A stretch of 64,000 nucleotides of DNA. Origin: Desulfobacteraceae bacterium 4572_130 (lineage in GTDB: Bacteria; Desulfobacterota; Desulfobacteria; Desulfobacterales; Desulfobacteraceae). The stretch covers positions 1 to 64,000 of the forward strand of contig NBLN01000014.1 of the NCBI GenBank assembly GCA_002084425.1. The letters are read 5' to 3'. Shown here in pieces: positions 8,985 through 18,250 of the stretch. The translations under genes were made by a program, and so were the position numbers. Every line of letters begins with the position of its first letter. Within the stretch, counting starts at the first letter, position 1. A model generated the notes under the pieces. That model did not search any database and had not been told where the DNA came from. It saw only the letters and a program-made list of their open reading frames with translations.

Positions 8985-11368
8985 AGTACATCTCTTAAAT
9001 AATCTAAAGCTGTTTCTTTTATTCCGTCATCTATTAAAACCTCTTGTTTTTCATTTACACGATAAAGTTCATTCGGTTTTGGTTTTTCACCTCTTTTGGT
9101 TCTCTTGTAACCGATATTTTCCACTTCTGCCATAAAGATTTTATAATTCAGCTCTTTAACAACTTCTCCAAAAACCCACCAAGTATTTACAAAACCAAAA
9201 ATATCTTTTGTATCATTGTCATATTTGCAAAGTCCGCCTTTACCAACAAGTTCATCTTGATATTTTTCAACTATTTTTTTCAACGAAAGTTTTTTATCGT
9301 CTTTTTCAATGTAATCTTTAAGCATTCTTACCAAAATTTCTTTTTCTTTTTTTTCGGTTAAATCTTTAATAGAAGGCAATTTTTTATGATCTTTATCTTT
9401 TAAATATACTTTTACAAAATTTTCACATCTAGTTTTAAGATTGCTCCATTCATTTGAGTATTTAGTCCAAAGTTTGTTCCACTCATCAATTTCTTTTTTA
9501 GTTTTCTTTTGAGCAAAAAGCAAACTTGTCTTTGTGCTGGTAAATGGTTGGAAGGCAAGTTGAGGCAAACTCACAACCGCTTTAACTTTAAAATATTTAT
9601 AAATAAAAAGTCTGATGTATTTGTTTTCTGTAGTATCAAATATGCTTTCAGGCAAAACCACACCAAATCGCCCATTTGGTTTAAGTAGCTGATACCACCT
9701 TTCTACAAATAAATTTTCAGAGTTCTTTTTATCACCAAAAATGAAAGATGATTTTAAAGTTCTCTTTGTGTCATTATCAAGATCAACACTAAAAGGTGGA
9801 TTTGTGATAATTATATCAAAAGACTCATTCACTTCTTTGTTATAAACTAAATTCTCTTTGGATTTATCCAAAATATTTTCACCAGAGATTTTTTTATATT
9901 TAGAAAACTTTGAAAGCCCATCGCCCTTGCTACTTCCAACAAAAATATTTGCCGATCCATCACCGTGCAAAATCATATTTACTTTGACAGAAGTTCCAAG
10001 ATTCGGATTTATTTCACTTCCATAGATAAATTTTTCTGCCCACATATTTTCCAATTCATCAGGATAAAAGTTTTTTTGTAAAAATGACTGTGTATTTTTA
10101 GAATCTTCAATTTTATCTCTAAATCTATGTTTGATATTTTGAGTAATAAATTTCATATATTCAATAAGAAAAGAACCACTTCCAGCACTGGGATCAATTA
10201 AGTAGGGGACTTCATTTTCTTTGTTAATTTTTTCGATAGCGAGTTTATCAAGCTGTAATCCCCAAAGCAAAAATTTAACTATATTGATGTGAGTAAAAAA
10301 TTGTCCCTTTGATTGTTTAAATCCTGTTGAGATAATATTTTCAAAAAATTCTCCTAAAACGTCTTTTCCGTTTGGTAATTTATTCCCAGAAATAAAGGAA
10401 TACTTTTCCAATTCTGAAACAGTAAATTTAAGTTTTGCTAAAGAGAATTTTTTTCTTTCAATTACAAAACTTTCTTTTATTTCATTTTCATCAACAATAT
10501 TTAATCTTTGTTTTAAGGCTCTTCTGTAAAGTTTGTTTATTCTCTCAAAAAGTTGTTCGTTGGATTCAAAACTTTTTCCATCTTTAAATGAAAATATTTG
10601 AAAGTCGTATTTTTCGCCTTTTTTCTTTTCAGATTCATCTTGAATTTTGGCAAGAATAATGTTTACAAGCGAAGAAAAAACATCGTTGTCATCAGTTCCT
10701 CCACCACCCCAAAGGACATTGTGTAAATTTTTTCTTAGTCCGTCTAATTGTTCGTGAGTAAAACTTGTTTCTAAATCTTTTTTGCCATTTTTAATATATG
10801 GTTCTTTTTGTGCTTTTCCGTATCTTTTAGGCAGTTCATCAGCAAAATCTCTTATTTCTTTCCAAGAATCAAAAGAGGTAAATTTTTCATAATCAATTAC
10901 AATACATTTATCTTTGATTTTGCTTTTAGTAAGTTCAAAAGTATAAAGAACAAGATATTTTACTTTTTTGCCTTGTCCTTTTTCTTGAGAAGCAAGATTA
11001 AAAAGTTGTTTTTCAATTACTTCGTCTTTATTTTTTTCATAATCTTGGGGACTTTTGAGTTCAATATAAAGAAAAGCATCGCCTTTATCATTTCTGACAA
11101 TAATATCTATTCTTGGTTTGTTTACTTTTGGTCTTTCAATATCATATTGTTTTTCAAGCTCAATATTCTCAGGTTTATACCCAAGTTCATTAACTAACTT
11201 AGTAAGAATATAGGCACGAACGACTTCCTCATCTCCCGTGATTTTTTTTATTTTACGAGTTTGTTTAAATTCTTTTGAATAGCTAATTTTTGACTTGCTA
11301 AAATCAAATTTATCAACAATTTTTATCTTTTGTTGGTTTAGATATTTATCTATTATTATTTTATCCAT
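8975..11368 (-). CDS. N6-adenine DNA methyltransferase fused to an N-terminal restriction nuclease domain (BcgI-like RM subunit)
   Basis: 797 residues. The N-terminal third (about 40-160) matches the HsdR-N nuclease fold: PRIDIIV then YIELKSP gives the D...ExK catalytic pattern. The C-terminal part is an HsdM-type methylase with LIDPSAGSGSFLIEYM (SAM-binding motif I, near 390) and IIITNPPF (catalytic NPPF, near 520). The gene overlaps an hsdS by 10 bp and there is no translocating HsdR nearby. A nuclease-methylase chain plus a separate S subunit is the organisation of type IIB enzymes such as BcgI, so this pair could be a complete R-M system without a helicase. Both ORFs are intact. Confidence 0.87.
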   Translation of the reverse strand: MDKIIIDKYLNQQKIKIVDKFDFSKSKISYSKEFKQTRKIKKITGDEEVVRAYILTKLVNELGYKPENIELEKQYDIERPKVNKPRIDIIVRNDKGDAFLYIELKSPQDYEKNKDEVIEKQLFNLASQEKGQGKKVKYLVLYTFELTKSKIKDKCIVIDYEKFTSFDSWKEIRDFADELPKRYGKAQKEPYIKNGKKDLETSFTHEQLDGLRKNLHNVLWGGGGTDDNDVFSSLVNIILAKIQDESEKKKGEKYDFQIFSFKDGKSFESNEQLFERINKLYRRALKQRLNIVDENEIKESFVIERKKFSLAKLKFTVSELEKYSFISGNKLPNGKDVLGEFFENIISTGFKQSKGQFFTHINIVKFLLWGLQLDKLAIEKINKENEVPYLIDPSAGSGSFLIEYMKFITQNIKHRFRDKIEDSKNTQSFLQKNFYPDELENMWAEKFIYGSEINPNLGTSVKVNMILHGDGSANIFVGSSKGDGLSKFSKYKKISGENILDKSKENLVYNKEVNESFDIIITNPPFSVDLDNDTKRTLKSSFIFGDKKNSENLFVERWYQLLKPNGRFGVVLPESIFDTTENKYIRLFIYKYFKVKAVVSLPQLAFQPFTSTKTSLLFAQKKTKKEIDEWNKLWTKYSNEWSNLKTRCENFVKVYLKDKDHKKLPSIKDLTEKKEKEILVRMLKDYIEKDDKKLSLKKIVEKYQDELVGKGGLCKYDNDTKDIFGFVNTWWVFGEVVKELNYKIFMAEVENIGYKRTKRGEKPKPNELYRVNEKQEVLIDDGIKETALDYLRDVLWD

Positions 11369-11432
11369 TTTTTTCTACTTTTTGATGCTATCACGGTTAT
11401 CTGATTTTGAAAGTTAGCCATTTATGGCATTA

Positions 11433-12368
11433 TCAAAAGTTGACTTTATCAAGTCCTTTTAATCCAAGAATTTGTCTTGCTTCATCAGATGTTGCAGGCT
11501 CTAAACTCATTTCCTTTGCAATTCGTTTAATCATACTTACCTGATCAGCACTTGCTTTTGCCATAATGCCTTTTCCTGCATAAATGGAATCTTCAAGTCC
11601 AACTCTTACATTTTGAGCACCCATTGCCATAGCAGTAGTAGTAATAGGAATCTGAAATTTTCCTCCCGCTGCAACTGACCATGTAAAATTTTCTTTTCCA
11701 AGAACTTCTTTTGCTTCATCATAAATTAGAACCAGATGTTTTACAGAAGGTGTCATCCATCCTACCATAGGTCCAAATACAAATTGAAGATGAACAGGAA
11801 GTTTTGCTAAATTTTCTTCAATAAGCCATTTAACATAGGAAACATGACCAAGTTCATAAATTTCAAATTCAGGTTTAGTATCAATTTCAAGAAAAGTTTT
11901 GCCATAAATCATATCATCATTAAATGTTGGTCTAAAAGTTACATTTTTACATAATTTAAGATATTCAGGTTCCCAGTCATATTTATATTTTTCAAATCTA
12001 TCTGCAATCTGGAAAATACCAAAATTAAATGGTGCAGGATCAAAAGAACACATTTCAGGTTTTAATTTTTTAATGGGAATTAGTTTTTCTTCTGTGGTCT
12101 GATTCATGCCTCCGCCTGTAGTTGGAAGCAATATCATATTACATCTTGCTTTTATTTTTTCATGAACTTCCATAAAAAGATCAGGATCTGATACAGGCAG
12201 TCCATTTTCAGGATTTCTAACATGAATATGTGCAATGGCAGCTCCGGCTTCCCATGCTTTTACTGCATCTTCCACAATCTCATCCGGAGTTATTGGAAGA
12301 TAATCACTCATAGTTGGAATATGAACAGAACCTGTAACAGCTGCTGTAATTATTATTTTATTATCCAT
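11433..12368 (-). CDS. beta-keto acid cleavage enzyme (BKACE, DUF849 family)
   Basis: 311-residue TIM-barrel enzyme. BKACE enzymes, whose founder is Kce of lysine fermentation, convert a beta-keto acid plus acetyl-CoA into acetoacetate plus the acyl-CoA. Visible family features are IITAAVTGS at the N terminus, the zinc-binding HIHVR (His47 and His49), LLPTTGGG, the FGPMVGWMTPS region and RVGLEDSIY near the C terminus. A strong AAAAGGAG site precedes the ATG. It is the last gene of a run that includes an MIO aminomutase/lyase and a beta-amino-acid-type aminotransferase. That context predicts an aromatic beta-keto acid such as benzoylacetate as substrate, giving benzoyl-CoA. The family assignment is firm; the substrate is inference. 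Confidence 0.9.
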   Translation of the reverse strand: MDNKIIITAAVTGSVHIPTMSDYLPITPDEIVEDAVKAWEAGAAIAHIHVRNPENGLPVSDPDLFMEVHEKIKARCNMILLPTTGGGMNQTTEEKLIPIKKLKPEMCSFDPAPFNFGIFQIADRFEKYKYDWEPEYLKLCKNVTFRPTFNDDMIYGKTFLEIDTKPEFEIYELGHVSYVKWLIEENLAKLPVHLQFVFGPMVGWMTPSVKHLVLIYDEAKEVLGKENFTWSVAAGGKFQIPITTTAMAMGAQNVRVGLEDSIYAGKGIMAKASADQVSMIKRIAKEMSLEPATSDEARQILGLKGLDKVNF

Positions 12369-12461
12369 TTTATATTCTCCTTTTAAAATAAATGATAATA
12401 GTATTGAAAGACCCTATAAAATTTTTTTTCGTGTATTTTCATGCTTAAAAATAAAAAATTA

Positions 12462-13802
12462 TTAGGAAGCCATCAAATAATTATATTTTTCCTTAATTAA
12501 TGGCAGTAATTCTTTTAATGTCTCATCTATTTTATTTACAAGAAAATTAATTTCCTGTTCTGTTATTGCAGTTGATAAAATAAATAATCCCCTTGGAATA
12601 TTAAAAACTCCTTTATTTAGCAAGGACAAATGCATTAATGTATGAAGCTTATCAACTGATTCTAATACTTGTTCAGGAGTTGTAATTGGTTTATTAACAA
12701 AATGTAAGTTTAATAAAGAACCAATTTGATTTGACTGAATATTTAAATTATTAGTTTTAAAACTTTTTAAAAGCCCTTTTTGAAATTTATTTCCTAATTT
12801 GTTTATATAGGCAATTTTATTTTCATCATATTTAGATAAGGCTGCAAATCCTGCCTGCATTACAGTTTCATACCCATTAAATGTACCTGAATGGTATAAT
12901 GGTTTGTCTGTATTTTCATGGCAGTAAATATTCATAATTTCTTTTTTGCCGCCAAACACGCCAATAGGAAGTCCGCCGCCAATCACCTTTCCAACAGTTG
13001 TTAAATCAGGAATTACATTAAATAATTTCTGACATCCACCTAAATCAACTCTAAAGGAAAAAATTTCATCAAAAATCAGCAAAACATTATAATCTTGAGT
13101 TATTTTTCTTACATGTTCAAGATATCCTGATTCTGGCAGTACAACACCGCCTGCACCAAGAAAAGGTTCCATAATCACAGCAGCAAGTTGGTCAGCATTT
13201 TCTTTAACTGTTTTTTCAAGTTGATTAAAATCATTAAAAGGAACTTCAAGCATATCCTGAGTCATGCCTTGTGGAATTCCTGCTGTAATAATATTTTTTT
13301 TTGTTGATGCTGCAACACAGTCATGGGTTCCATGAAATCCCCCAGACATTTTTAATATTTTGTTTTTTCCTGTATAAGCCCTTGCTGTTCTTAAGGCAAA
13401 CATGGTGGCTTCTGTTCCAGAATTTAAAAATCTTATTCTGTCAAATCCCGGCACTCTTTCACATAAAAGTTTTGCAAGTTTATATTGTCCATCACTTGGA
13501 CTAGAATATTGTGAGCCTTTTACAATGCCCTTTTGTACTGCCTTAACAATATCATCATCTCCATGACCATGAACAATGGCACCATAGGCATTAGTTACAT
13601 CAAGGAGTTTATGCCCTTCATGGGTATAAACATAGGCACCCTTAGCATAATCAATATGAAGGGGATAGGGTTTAAAATAACTTAAACTTCTAGTTGCACC
13701 GCCTGGAATATAATTAATAAGTTTTTTATGGAGTTCTTTAGAAACAGGAAATTTTTCCATATATGTTTGAATAATTGTTTTTTCAATTTGTTCTTTAATC
13801 AT
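12462..13802 (-). CDS. class III aminotransferase of the GSA-aminomutase/beta-phenylalanine aminotransferase group
   Basis: 446 residues, PLP-dependent fold type I. IPGGATRS carries an Arg (R38) where the Variovorax beta-phenylalanine aminotransferase has its carboxylate-binding Arg. LNSGTEATM binds the PLP phosphate, IFDEIFSFR holds the PLP-ring Asp (D245), and LTTVGKVIGGGLPIG holds Lys272. The HSGTFN, IGSLLNLHFV and LLNKGVFNIPRG stretches also resemble beta-amino-acid aminotransferases more than HemL. The start (ATG at 13800-13802) overlaps the stop of the upstream EamA gene, with AAGGAC as ribosome-binding site; an upstream ATG at 13826 adds eight residues. Likely reaction: a beta-amino acid to a beta-keto acid, feeding the BKACE. 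A true glutamate-1-semialdehyde aminomutase is less likely in this context. Confidence 0.85.
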   Translation of the reverse strand: MIKEQIEKTIIQTYMEKFPVSKELHKKLINYIPGGATRSLSYFKPYPLHIDYAKGAYVYTHEGHKLLDVTNAYGAIVHGHGDDDIVKAVQKGIVKGSQYSSPSDGQYKLAKLLCERVPGFDRIRFLNSGTEATMFALRTARAYTGKNKILKMSGGFHGTHDCVAASTKKNIITAGIPQGMTQDMLEVPFNDFNQLEKTVKENADQLAAVIMEPFLGAGGVVLPESGYLEHVRKITQDYNVLLIFDEIFSFRVDLGGCQKLFNVIPDLTTVGKVIGGGLPIGVFGGKKEIMNIYCHENTDKPLYHSGTFNGYETVMQAGFAALSKYDENKIAYINKLGNKFQKGLLKSFKTNNLNIQSNQIGSLLNLHFVNKPITTPEQVLESVDKLHTLMHLSLLNKGVFNIPRGLFILSTAITEQEINFLVNKIDETLKELLPLIKEKYNYLMAS

Positions 13803-14718
13803 GGTGTTGTCCTTTTTTAAATTCATAATTAGCAGTAAAAATGCCTGATATAATGAAAAGCATACTATAAAAATGAATTAAATTAATATCTTCCTTTAAA
13901 AAAAAATATGCTAAAATTCCACTAAAAAAAGGTAACATATAATAAGTCATTGCTGTTTTTAAGGGACCAATTGCAAGAATTGCCTTGCTCCATAATATAA
14001 AAGCTGAAATTGAAGCAAAAATACCCAGATAAAAAATCAAACAAATTGTTTTTATATTAAATTCAACTAAAGGAACTGTTACATATTCCCAGACAAAAAA
14101 AGGAAATAAAAAGATCAATCCCAAAATAAATGTACTTAATAAAAATGCCATAAGACTTAATTTATCAGGTTTGCGCTTTAATAAAATGCAATAAAACGCA
14201 AAAACTATAGAACCTATAAGCATCCATACATCACCTATAACAAAAGATATATTTAAGAGTTTAGAAAGGGTGCCTCTGGTAATGAGTAAAACAATACCTG
14301 ATATAACAAGTATAATGCCGATATATTTATTTATAGTTATTAATTCACGAAAAAAAATTCGAGATAAAATAATAATAAAAATTGGAAAAGTAATGGAAAT
14401 CAATGAAAGATTAATAGCACTAGTTGTATGACTTGCCAGATATAAAAGAGTGTTAAATGTTGTAACTCCGAGTAAAGCAGTAATAGACAGGTAAAAAATA
14501 TGTTTTTTAATAATATCCCATTCAATAATAAGATATTTTAATGTAAACGGTAAAAATACAATTACTGCAACAAACCACCTCCAAAAAGCAAGGCTTATTG
14601 GAGGTATGGTTTCATTAAGAACTCTAGCAATAATAAGATTACTAGACCAGATAGCTATTGCAGTAACAGCAAAAACATAGCCTAAAATTATTTTTCGATT
14701 TTGTAATATATTTACCAA
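13795..14718 (-). CDS. EamA/DMT-family permease
   Basis: 307 residues with about ten hydrophobic helices in two internally similar halves, the EamA (RhaT/YddG-like) drug/metabolite transporter plan. The first half begins IAIWSSNLIIARVLNE, and IPPISLAFWRWFVA is the typical helix-2 segment. Members usually export amino acids or metabolites across the inner membrane. It sits between the MIO enzyme and the aminotransferase, and its stop overlaps the aminotransferase start (ATGATTAA). It is therefore part of the same operon and may move a beta-amino acid or a toxic intermediate. Direction and substrate are unknown. Confidence 0.85.
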   Translation of the reverse strand: MVNILQNRKIILGYVFAVTAIAIWSSNLIIARVLNETIPPISLAFWRWFVAVIVFLPFTLKYLIIEWDIIKKHIFYLSITALLGVTTFNTLLYLASHTTSAINLSLISITFPIFIIILSRIFFRELITINKYIGIILVISGIVLLITRGTLSKLLNISFVIGDVWMLIGSIVFAFYCILLKRKPDKLSLMAFLLSTFILGLIFLFPFFVWEYVTVPLVEFNIKTICLIFYLGIFASISAFILWSKAILAIGPLKTAMTYYMLPFFSGILAYFFLKEDINLIHFYSMLFIISGIFTANYEFKKGQHHD

Positions 14719-14847
14719 CTTATAATTAACTCGTAATGGTATTATAAACTTGGTATAAAGCTGTTAGCTTTAAAACAAGAATATATAAAAAATGCCTTTT
14801 TATTCTTTTAAAAATACAATAATTTATATATGGAATATGGAGCAATA

Positions 14848-16473
14848 CTATTCTTCTTTTTTATGAACAATCAAAAGTTCGCCAATTTCTTTTTCAATTT
14901 TTTCAACAAATTCACCAGATTCAATTCTTGCTTTTAATTCTTCAAGATCATCAATATAAACTTTGTCATAATCCATATAAGATAAGGTTTCTCGAACAGC
15001 ATTATACATGATTTTTCCAGCATCGCTTAATTTATCAACTCCTCTTATATCTGCTGCCTGGGCTGCACAAAGCAGTTCAAAGGACAAAATATGATTGGTA
15101 TTTTCAACAATTTTTCTTGCTTTTCTTCCTGCAATTAAACCAAAACTTACAATGTCTTGAAAATCTGCTGTTGATGTAATGGATTGAATAGATGCTGGAA
15201 CTGCAAGAGTTCTATTTTCTGCTACAAGGGAAGTTGTCATAAACTGCCCTCCCATTAATCCCATGCGAACCCCTGTATCTTCTTTGCATAAAAATGGAGG
15301 AAGACCTGTACTATGAGCTGAATCCATGAATCTGTCTATTCTTCTGTCACTTACTACACCTATATTTACCATAGAAATTCCCAGACAATCCATTGCAAAG
15401 GAAATAGGTTGTCCATGAAAATGTCCATTATGAATAAAAGTATTATATTCTGTAAATATTAAGGGATTATCATTACTAGAATTAAGCTCTCTTAAAAGAG
15501 TTTCATGGGCAGTATTTACTGCTTCTTTTGTGGGACCTACAAATTGTGGAGTACAGCGGATTGAATAAGCATCTTCAACTGGAATATCAGCTACAGAAAT
15601 ACCCTTATGTTTTTTAAGTACAGCTTGAAGTTCCAGGGAGAGTTTTTGTTCATCCATAGCCAAGGAACTTCCCTTTAAAAGTTTAGTAAGGTTACTGGCA
15701 GTTGCATATTGTCCCGGATGATATTTTTGTTCATGAACCCTGACATCAAAGGGATTAATTCTTCCCATAAGAGTCTCAATAGTAAAAGCTGCTATAATAT
15801 CAGAATTTTTTAATGTATTAGTTGCTTCGGAAATAACACTGCAGGCAAGACCAACCATAGCGGAAGTACCATTAATAAGCGATAAACCTTCCTTGGCATT
15901 TAAATACATAAGTTTAATTCCAGCAGCATCCATTGCATCCTTGCCTGACATGATATTGCCATTATACCTTGCCTTCCATTCACCAAAGGCAACACTTGCA
16001 ATACAGCCAAGAGGACCAAGGTCTCCACTGGTTCCCAGGGAACCTTTTCTTGGGACAAGGGGGAAAACATGTTTATTAATCATATCCAGATAAATTTTTA
16101 AATTTTCTTCCTTAATACCTGAATAACCGCGGCAAAGAGAATTTGCCCTTGCAATCATGAAAATTCTGACAAGCTCATCTTTAAAGGGTCTTCCTACTTG
16201 AGTTGTAATACTTCTAACAAGATTTTTCTGAAAATCATTATCTCTGTCCTTGGGCAGAAGATGATCAACAAGACCACCGCAACTTGTATTTACACCATAG
16301 ATGCACCGTTCCTCATTTGCCCATGTGTCAACTAATTTTCTGCAATCACGAATTTTAGGCCAATTTTTATGATCTATCTCAATTTTTATTGATAAATCAT
16401 TTCCAGCTTTTATTAGTTCTTCAATTGTTAATGAATAACCATCAAGAATAAGTGTGTTGTCTTTAATCGGCAT
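14848..16473 (-). CDS. MIO-dependent aromatic amino acid ammonia-lyase/2,3-aminomutase with a TSG cofactor triad
   Basis: 541 residues, histidine/phenylalanine ammonia-lyase superfamily. Family landmarks are YGVNTSCGG with the catalytic Tyr (Y59), GSLGTSGDLGPL (148-150), SLINGTSAMVG, NDNPLIF, GHFHGQPISFAMD and TSTADFQDIVSFG. The self-cyclising triad is Thr-Ser-Gly instead of the usual Ala-Ser-Gly. To my knowledge TSG is found in the phenylalanine 2,3-aminomutase of Pantoea (AdmH), which is also about 540 residues long. With a beta-amino-acid-type aminotransferase and a BKACE downstream, the likely job is alpha- to beta-amino acid conversion (phenylalanine or tyrosine). Plain histidine ammonia-lyase (hutH) is the main alternative, but no hutU, hutI or hutG is nearby. 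A GGAG site precedes the ATG. Confidence 0.85.
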   Translation of the reverse strand: MPIKDNTLILDGYSLTIEELIKAGNDLSIKIEIDHKNWPKIRDCRKLVDTWANEERCIYGVNTSCGGLVDHLLPKDRDNDFQKNLVRSITTQVGRPFKDELVRIFMIARANSLCRGYSGIKEENLKIYLDMINKHVFPLVPRKGSLGTSGDLGPLGCIASVAFGEWKARYNGNIMSGKDAMDAAGIKLMYLNAKEGLSLINGTSAMVGLACSVISEATNTLKNSDIIAAFTIETLMGRINPFDVRVHEQKYHPGQYATASNLTKLLKGSSLAMDEQKLSLELQAVLKKHKGISVADIPVEDAYSIRCTPQFVGPTKEAVNTAHETLLRELNSSNDNPLIFTEYNTFIHNGHFHGQPISFAMDCLGISMVNIGVVSDRRIDRFMDSAHSTGLPPFLCKEDTGVRMGLMGGQFMTTSLVAENRTLAVPASIQSITSTADFQDIVSFGLIAGRKARKIVENTNHILSFELLCAAQAADIRGVDKLSDAGKIMYNAVRETLSYMDYDKVYIDDLEELKARIESGEFVEKIEKEIGELLIVHKKEE

Positions 16474-16558
16474 AATTTTCTCCTCTTTGCTAGCCTTGTA
16501 AAAAATTCATATTTTAAACATATATGGACTAGTTATATTAAAAATACATGGGCATAAC

Positions 16559-16603
16559 TACAATATATAGTAAGTTGCAGTCAAGAAATAGGTATATATT
16601 GTA
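16559..16603. promoter_or_regulatory. perfect 11-bp inverted repeat upstream of the MIO gene
   Basis: TACAATATATA (16559-16569) is repeated in inverse as TATATATTGTA (16593-16603) with a 23-bp spacer, about 85-130 bp upstream of the MIO enzyme start and downstream of dctM. The position and symmetry suit an operator or a promoter element for the catabolic genes. AT-rich background makes chance symmetry possible. Confidence 0.35.
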
Positions 16604-16693
16604 TCGTTTTTTTGTTTTTAATTCTGCAACACCAAAGCTGCATGTTTGTTTTAAAAAATAATACCTAGATAATTTTTACAATGACATGATATT

Positions 16694-18007
16694 TTAATAC
16701 ATTAATCTAGGCAGAAAAAGAATGATTTGTGGAAAAATCATTAAGATAATTATTCCAACTATTATAGCAATTAAAAAAGGAATAATACCTTTAAAAATTG
16801 ATTCAAGCCGTATATCTTTAACAATTCTTTGTGCTACTCCATAAACTACATATACATTAATCCCAACTGGCGGCGTAATAACACCCATTTCTGTAATAAG
16901 TACTATTATAATGCCAAACCAGATTGGATCATATCCAAGATTTATAACAATAGGAAAAAAAATTGGGATTGTCAGCATAATAAGTGCAAGAGAATCCATA
17001 AAGCAGCCACCAATAAAATATATGGATATAATTATTCCCATAATCACATATGAAGGAAGATTAAATCCACTCACCCATGTAGCAATATCAAATGGAATTC
17101 TAGTAACAGCTAAAAATTTTCCAAAAACAACAGCACCTGCAACTAAAAACAAAACCATACACGAAGTTCTTAAAGTTTCATATAAAGATTTTACAAATCC
17201 ATTCCATGTAATCTGGCGTCTAACTATAGATATTGCTAAAACTCCAACAACACCAACTGCTGCTGCTTCTGTTGGAGTAAAAAAACCTTGAAACAATCCT
17301 CCTATTACTAGAATAAAAACAAGAAATATATCAAGCAGACCTGCAAGTGATTTTATTTTTTCAATAAAAGTGAATTTTTCTCCACAAGTTCCATGTTCTG
17401 GTGAAATTCTACATTTAATATAAATAGCTATTATAAAAAGAATAGTTAACAAAATAGCTGGCAAAATTCCTGAAACAAATAATGCGCCTATGGATTGTTC
17501 TGTTAATATTCCATAAACAATCAAAACAACACTTGGCGGCATAATCATTCCTAAACCACCGCCTGATGCAACAGAGCCAGCTGCAAGTTCATTACTATAA
17601 TTATATTTTTTCATTTCAGGAATTCCTACAGTTGCCATAGTTGCAGCAGTAGCTGGGCTTGAACCACATACTGCTCCAAATGCAGTACATGAAGCAACAG
17701 TTGCCATGGCAAGACCGCCCCGAGTATTTCCTATAATTACATAGGCTGTGTTATATAATTTTTGGCTTATACCACTGTTAAATGCGATTTGTCCCATAAG
17801 AATAAAAAGAGGAATAGTGGTTAAATCATATGAAGAAAATGCACCATAAAAATTCCTAGAAAGAAGGTTTAGCCCTCCTTTAAGAGAAATTAAAATGCTA
17901 AAACCTAAAAATCCAACAAAAGCCATAACATAAGCTACTGGCATTCTAGTCATAAAAATTGCCAGCATAACAAAAATACCGATAATACCAATAATAGTTG
18001 GATTCAT
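16694..18007 (-). CDS. dctM: TRAP transporter large permease (DctM)
   Basis: 437 residues with about twelve membrane helices. It is the Na+-coupled permease of a tripartite ATP-independent periplasmic transporter. Typical DctM segments include TTIPLFILMGQIAF, CTAFGAVCGSSPATAATMATVGIPEM, MIMPPSVVLIVYG, FFTPTEAAAVG and TEMGVITPPVGINVYV. The small permease and the binding protein lie upstream on the same strand, but a mobile element sits between dctQ and dctM. The transporter probably imports the substrate of the genes downstream; in this family that is typically a carboxylate, aromatic acid or amino acid. Confidence 0.95.
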   Translation of the reverse strand: MNPTIIGIIGIFVMLAIFMTRMPVAYVMAFVGFLGFSILISLKGGLNLLSRNFYGAFSSYDLTTIPLFILMGQIAFNSGISQKLYNTAYVIIGNTRGGLAMATVASCTAFGAVCGSSPATAATMATVGIPEMKKYNYSNELAAGSVASGGGLGMIMPPSVVLIVYGILTEQSIGALFVSGILPAILLTILFIIAIYIKCRISPEHGTCGEKFTFIEKIKSLAGLLDIFLVFILVIGGLFQGFFTPTEAAAVGVVGVLAISIVRRQITWNGFVKSLYETLRTSCMVLFLVAGAVVFGKFLAVTRIPFDIATWVSGFNLPSYVIMGIIISIYFIGGCFMDSLALIMLTIPIFFPIVINLGYDPIWFGIIIVLITEMGVITPPVGINVYVVYGVAQRIVKDIRLESIFKGIIPFLIAIIVGIIILMIFPQIILFLPRLMY

Positions 18008-18250
18008 TTAAAAGACCTTTTCACAATTAAGTTTTGATAAAAAAACAGATTTTTTGATTAAAAAGAGTTTAGTATTAATTTAGATATTTTTTTGTATATA
18101 ATGATCATAAATAAAGGCGTCCTCTTCTTTTGTCCAAATTTCAGGTTCGAGGTATTACAATACATCTTCCCCATGAAATTTGAACAAAACAGAACGATTG
18201 TACAAAGCTCTTTTAAAGACCTTTCCACAATTAAGTTTTGATAAAAAAAA
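18007..18250. mobile_element. MITE-like element between dctQ and dctM flanked by ~38-bp direct repeats
   Basis: The centre (about 18046-18210, inverted) matches the repeats at 40632-40830 and 62119-62284. It shares a TTTTGTTCAAATTTCATGG-like stretch, a GTATTGTAATACCT motif, TTTGGACAAAAG and a CTTTGTACAATCG end. It is flanked by two near-identical copies of a segment reading AGACCTTT(T/C)CACAATTAAG... (18007-18045 and 18212-18250). The second copy contains the last codons of dctQ; the first contains the dctM ribosome-binding region. The duplication therefore leaves both genes intact. The exact left end of the element is unclear. Confidence 0.6.

Noticed and set aside
10808-11197. 129-codon plus-strand ORF opposite the methylase gene
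   Set aside because: Low-complexity Phe/Ile-rich shadow of the Lys/Glu-rich coding strand.
12462-13802. Glutamate-1-semialdehyde aminomutase (hemL)
   Set aside because: The fold is shared, but the Arg pocket and C-terminal segments fit beta-amino-acid aminotransferases better, and no heme genes are near.
14848-16473. Histidine ammonia-lyase of a hut operon
   Set aside because: No hutU, hutI, hutG or hutC nearby; the TSG triad and neighbours point elsewhere, though the family alone cannot exclude it.
16829-17291. Overlapping plus-strand ORFs opposite dctM
   Set aside because: Antisense shadows of a well-supported membrane protein gene.
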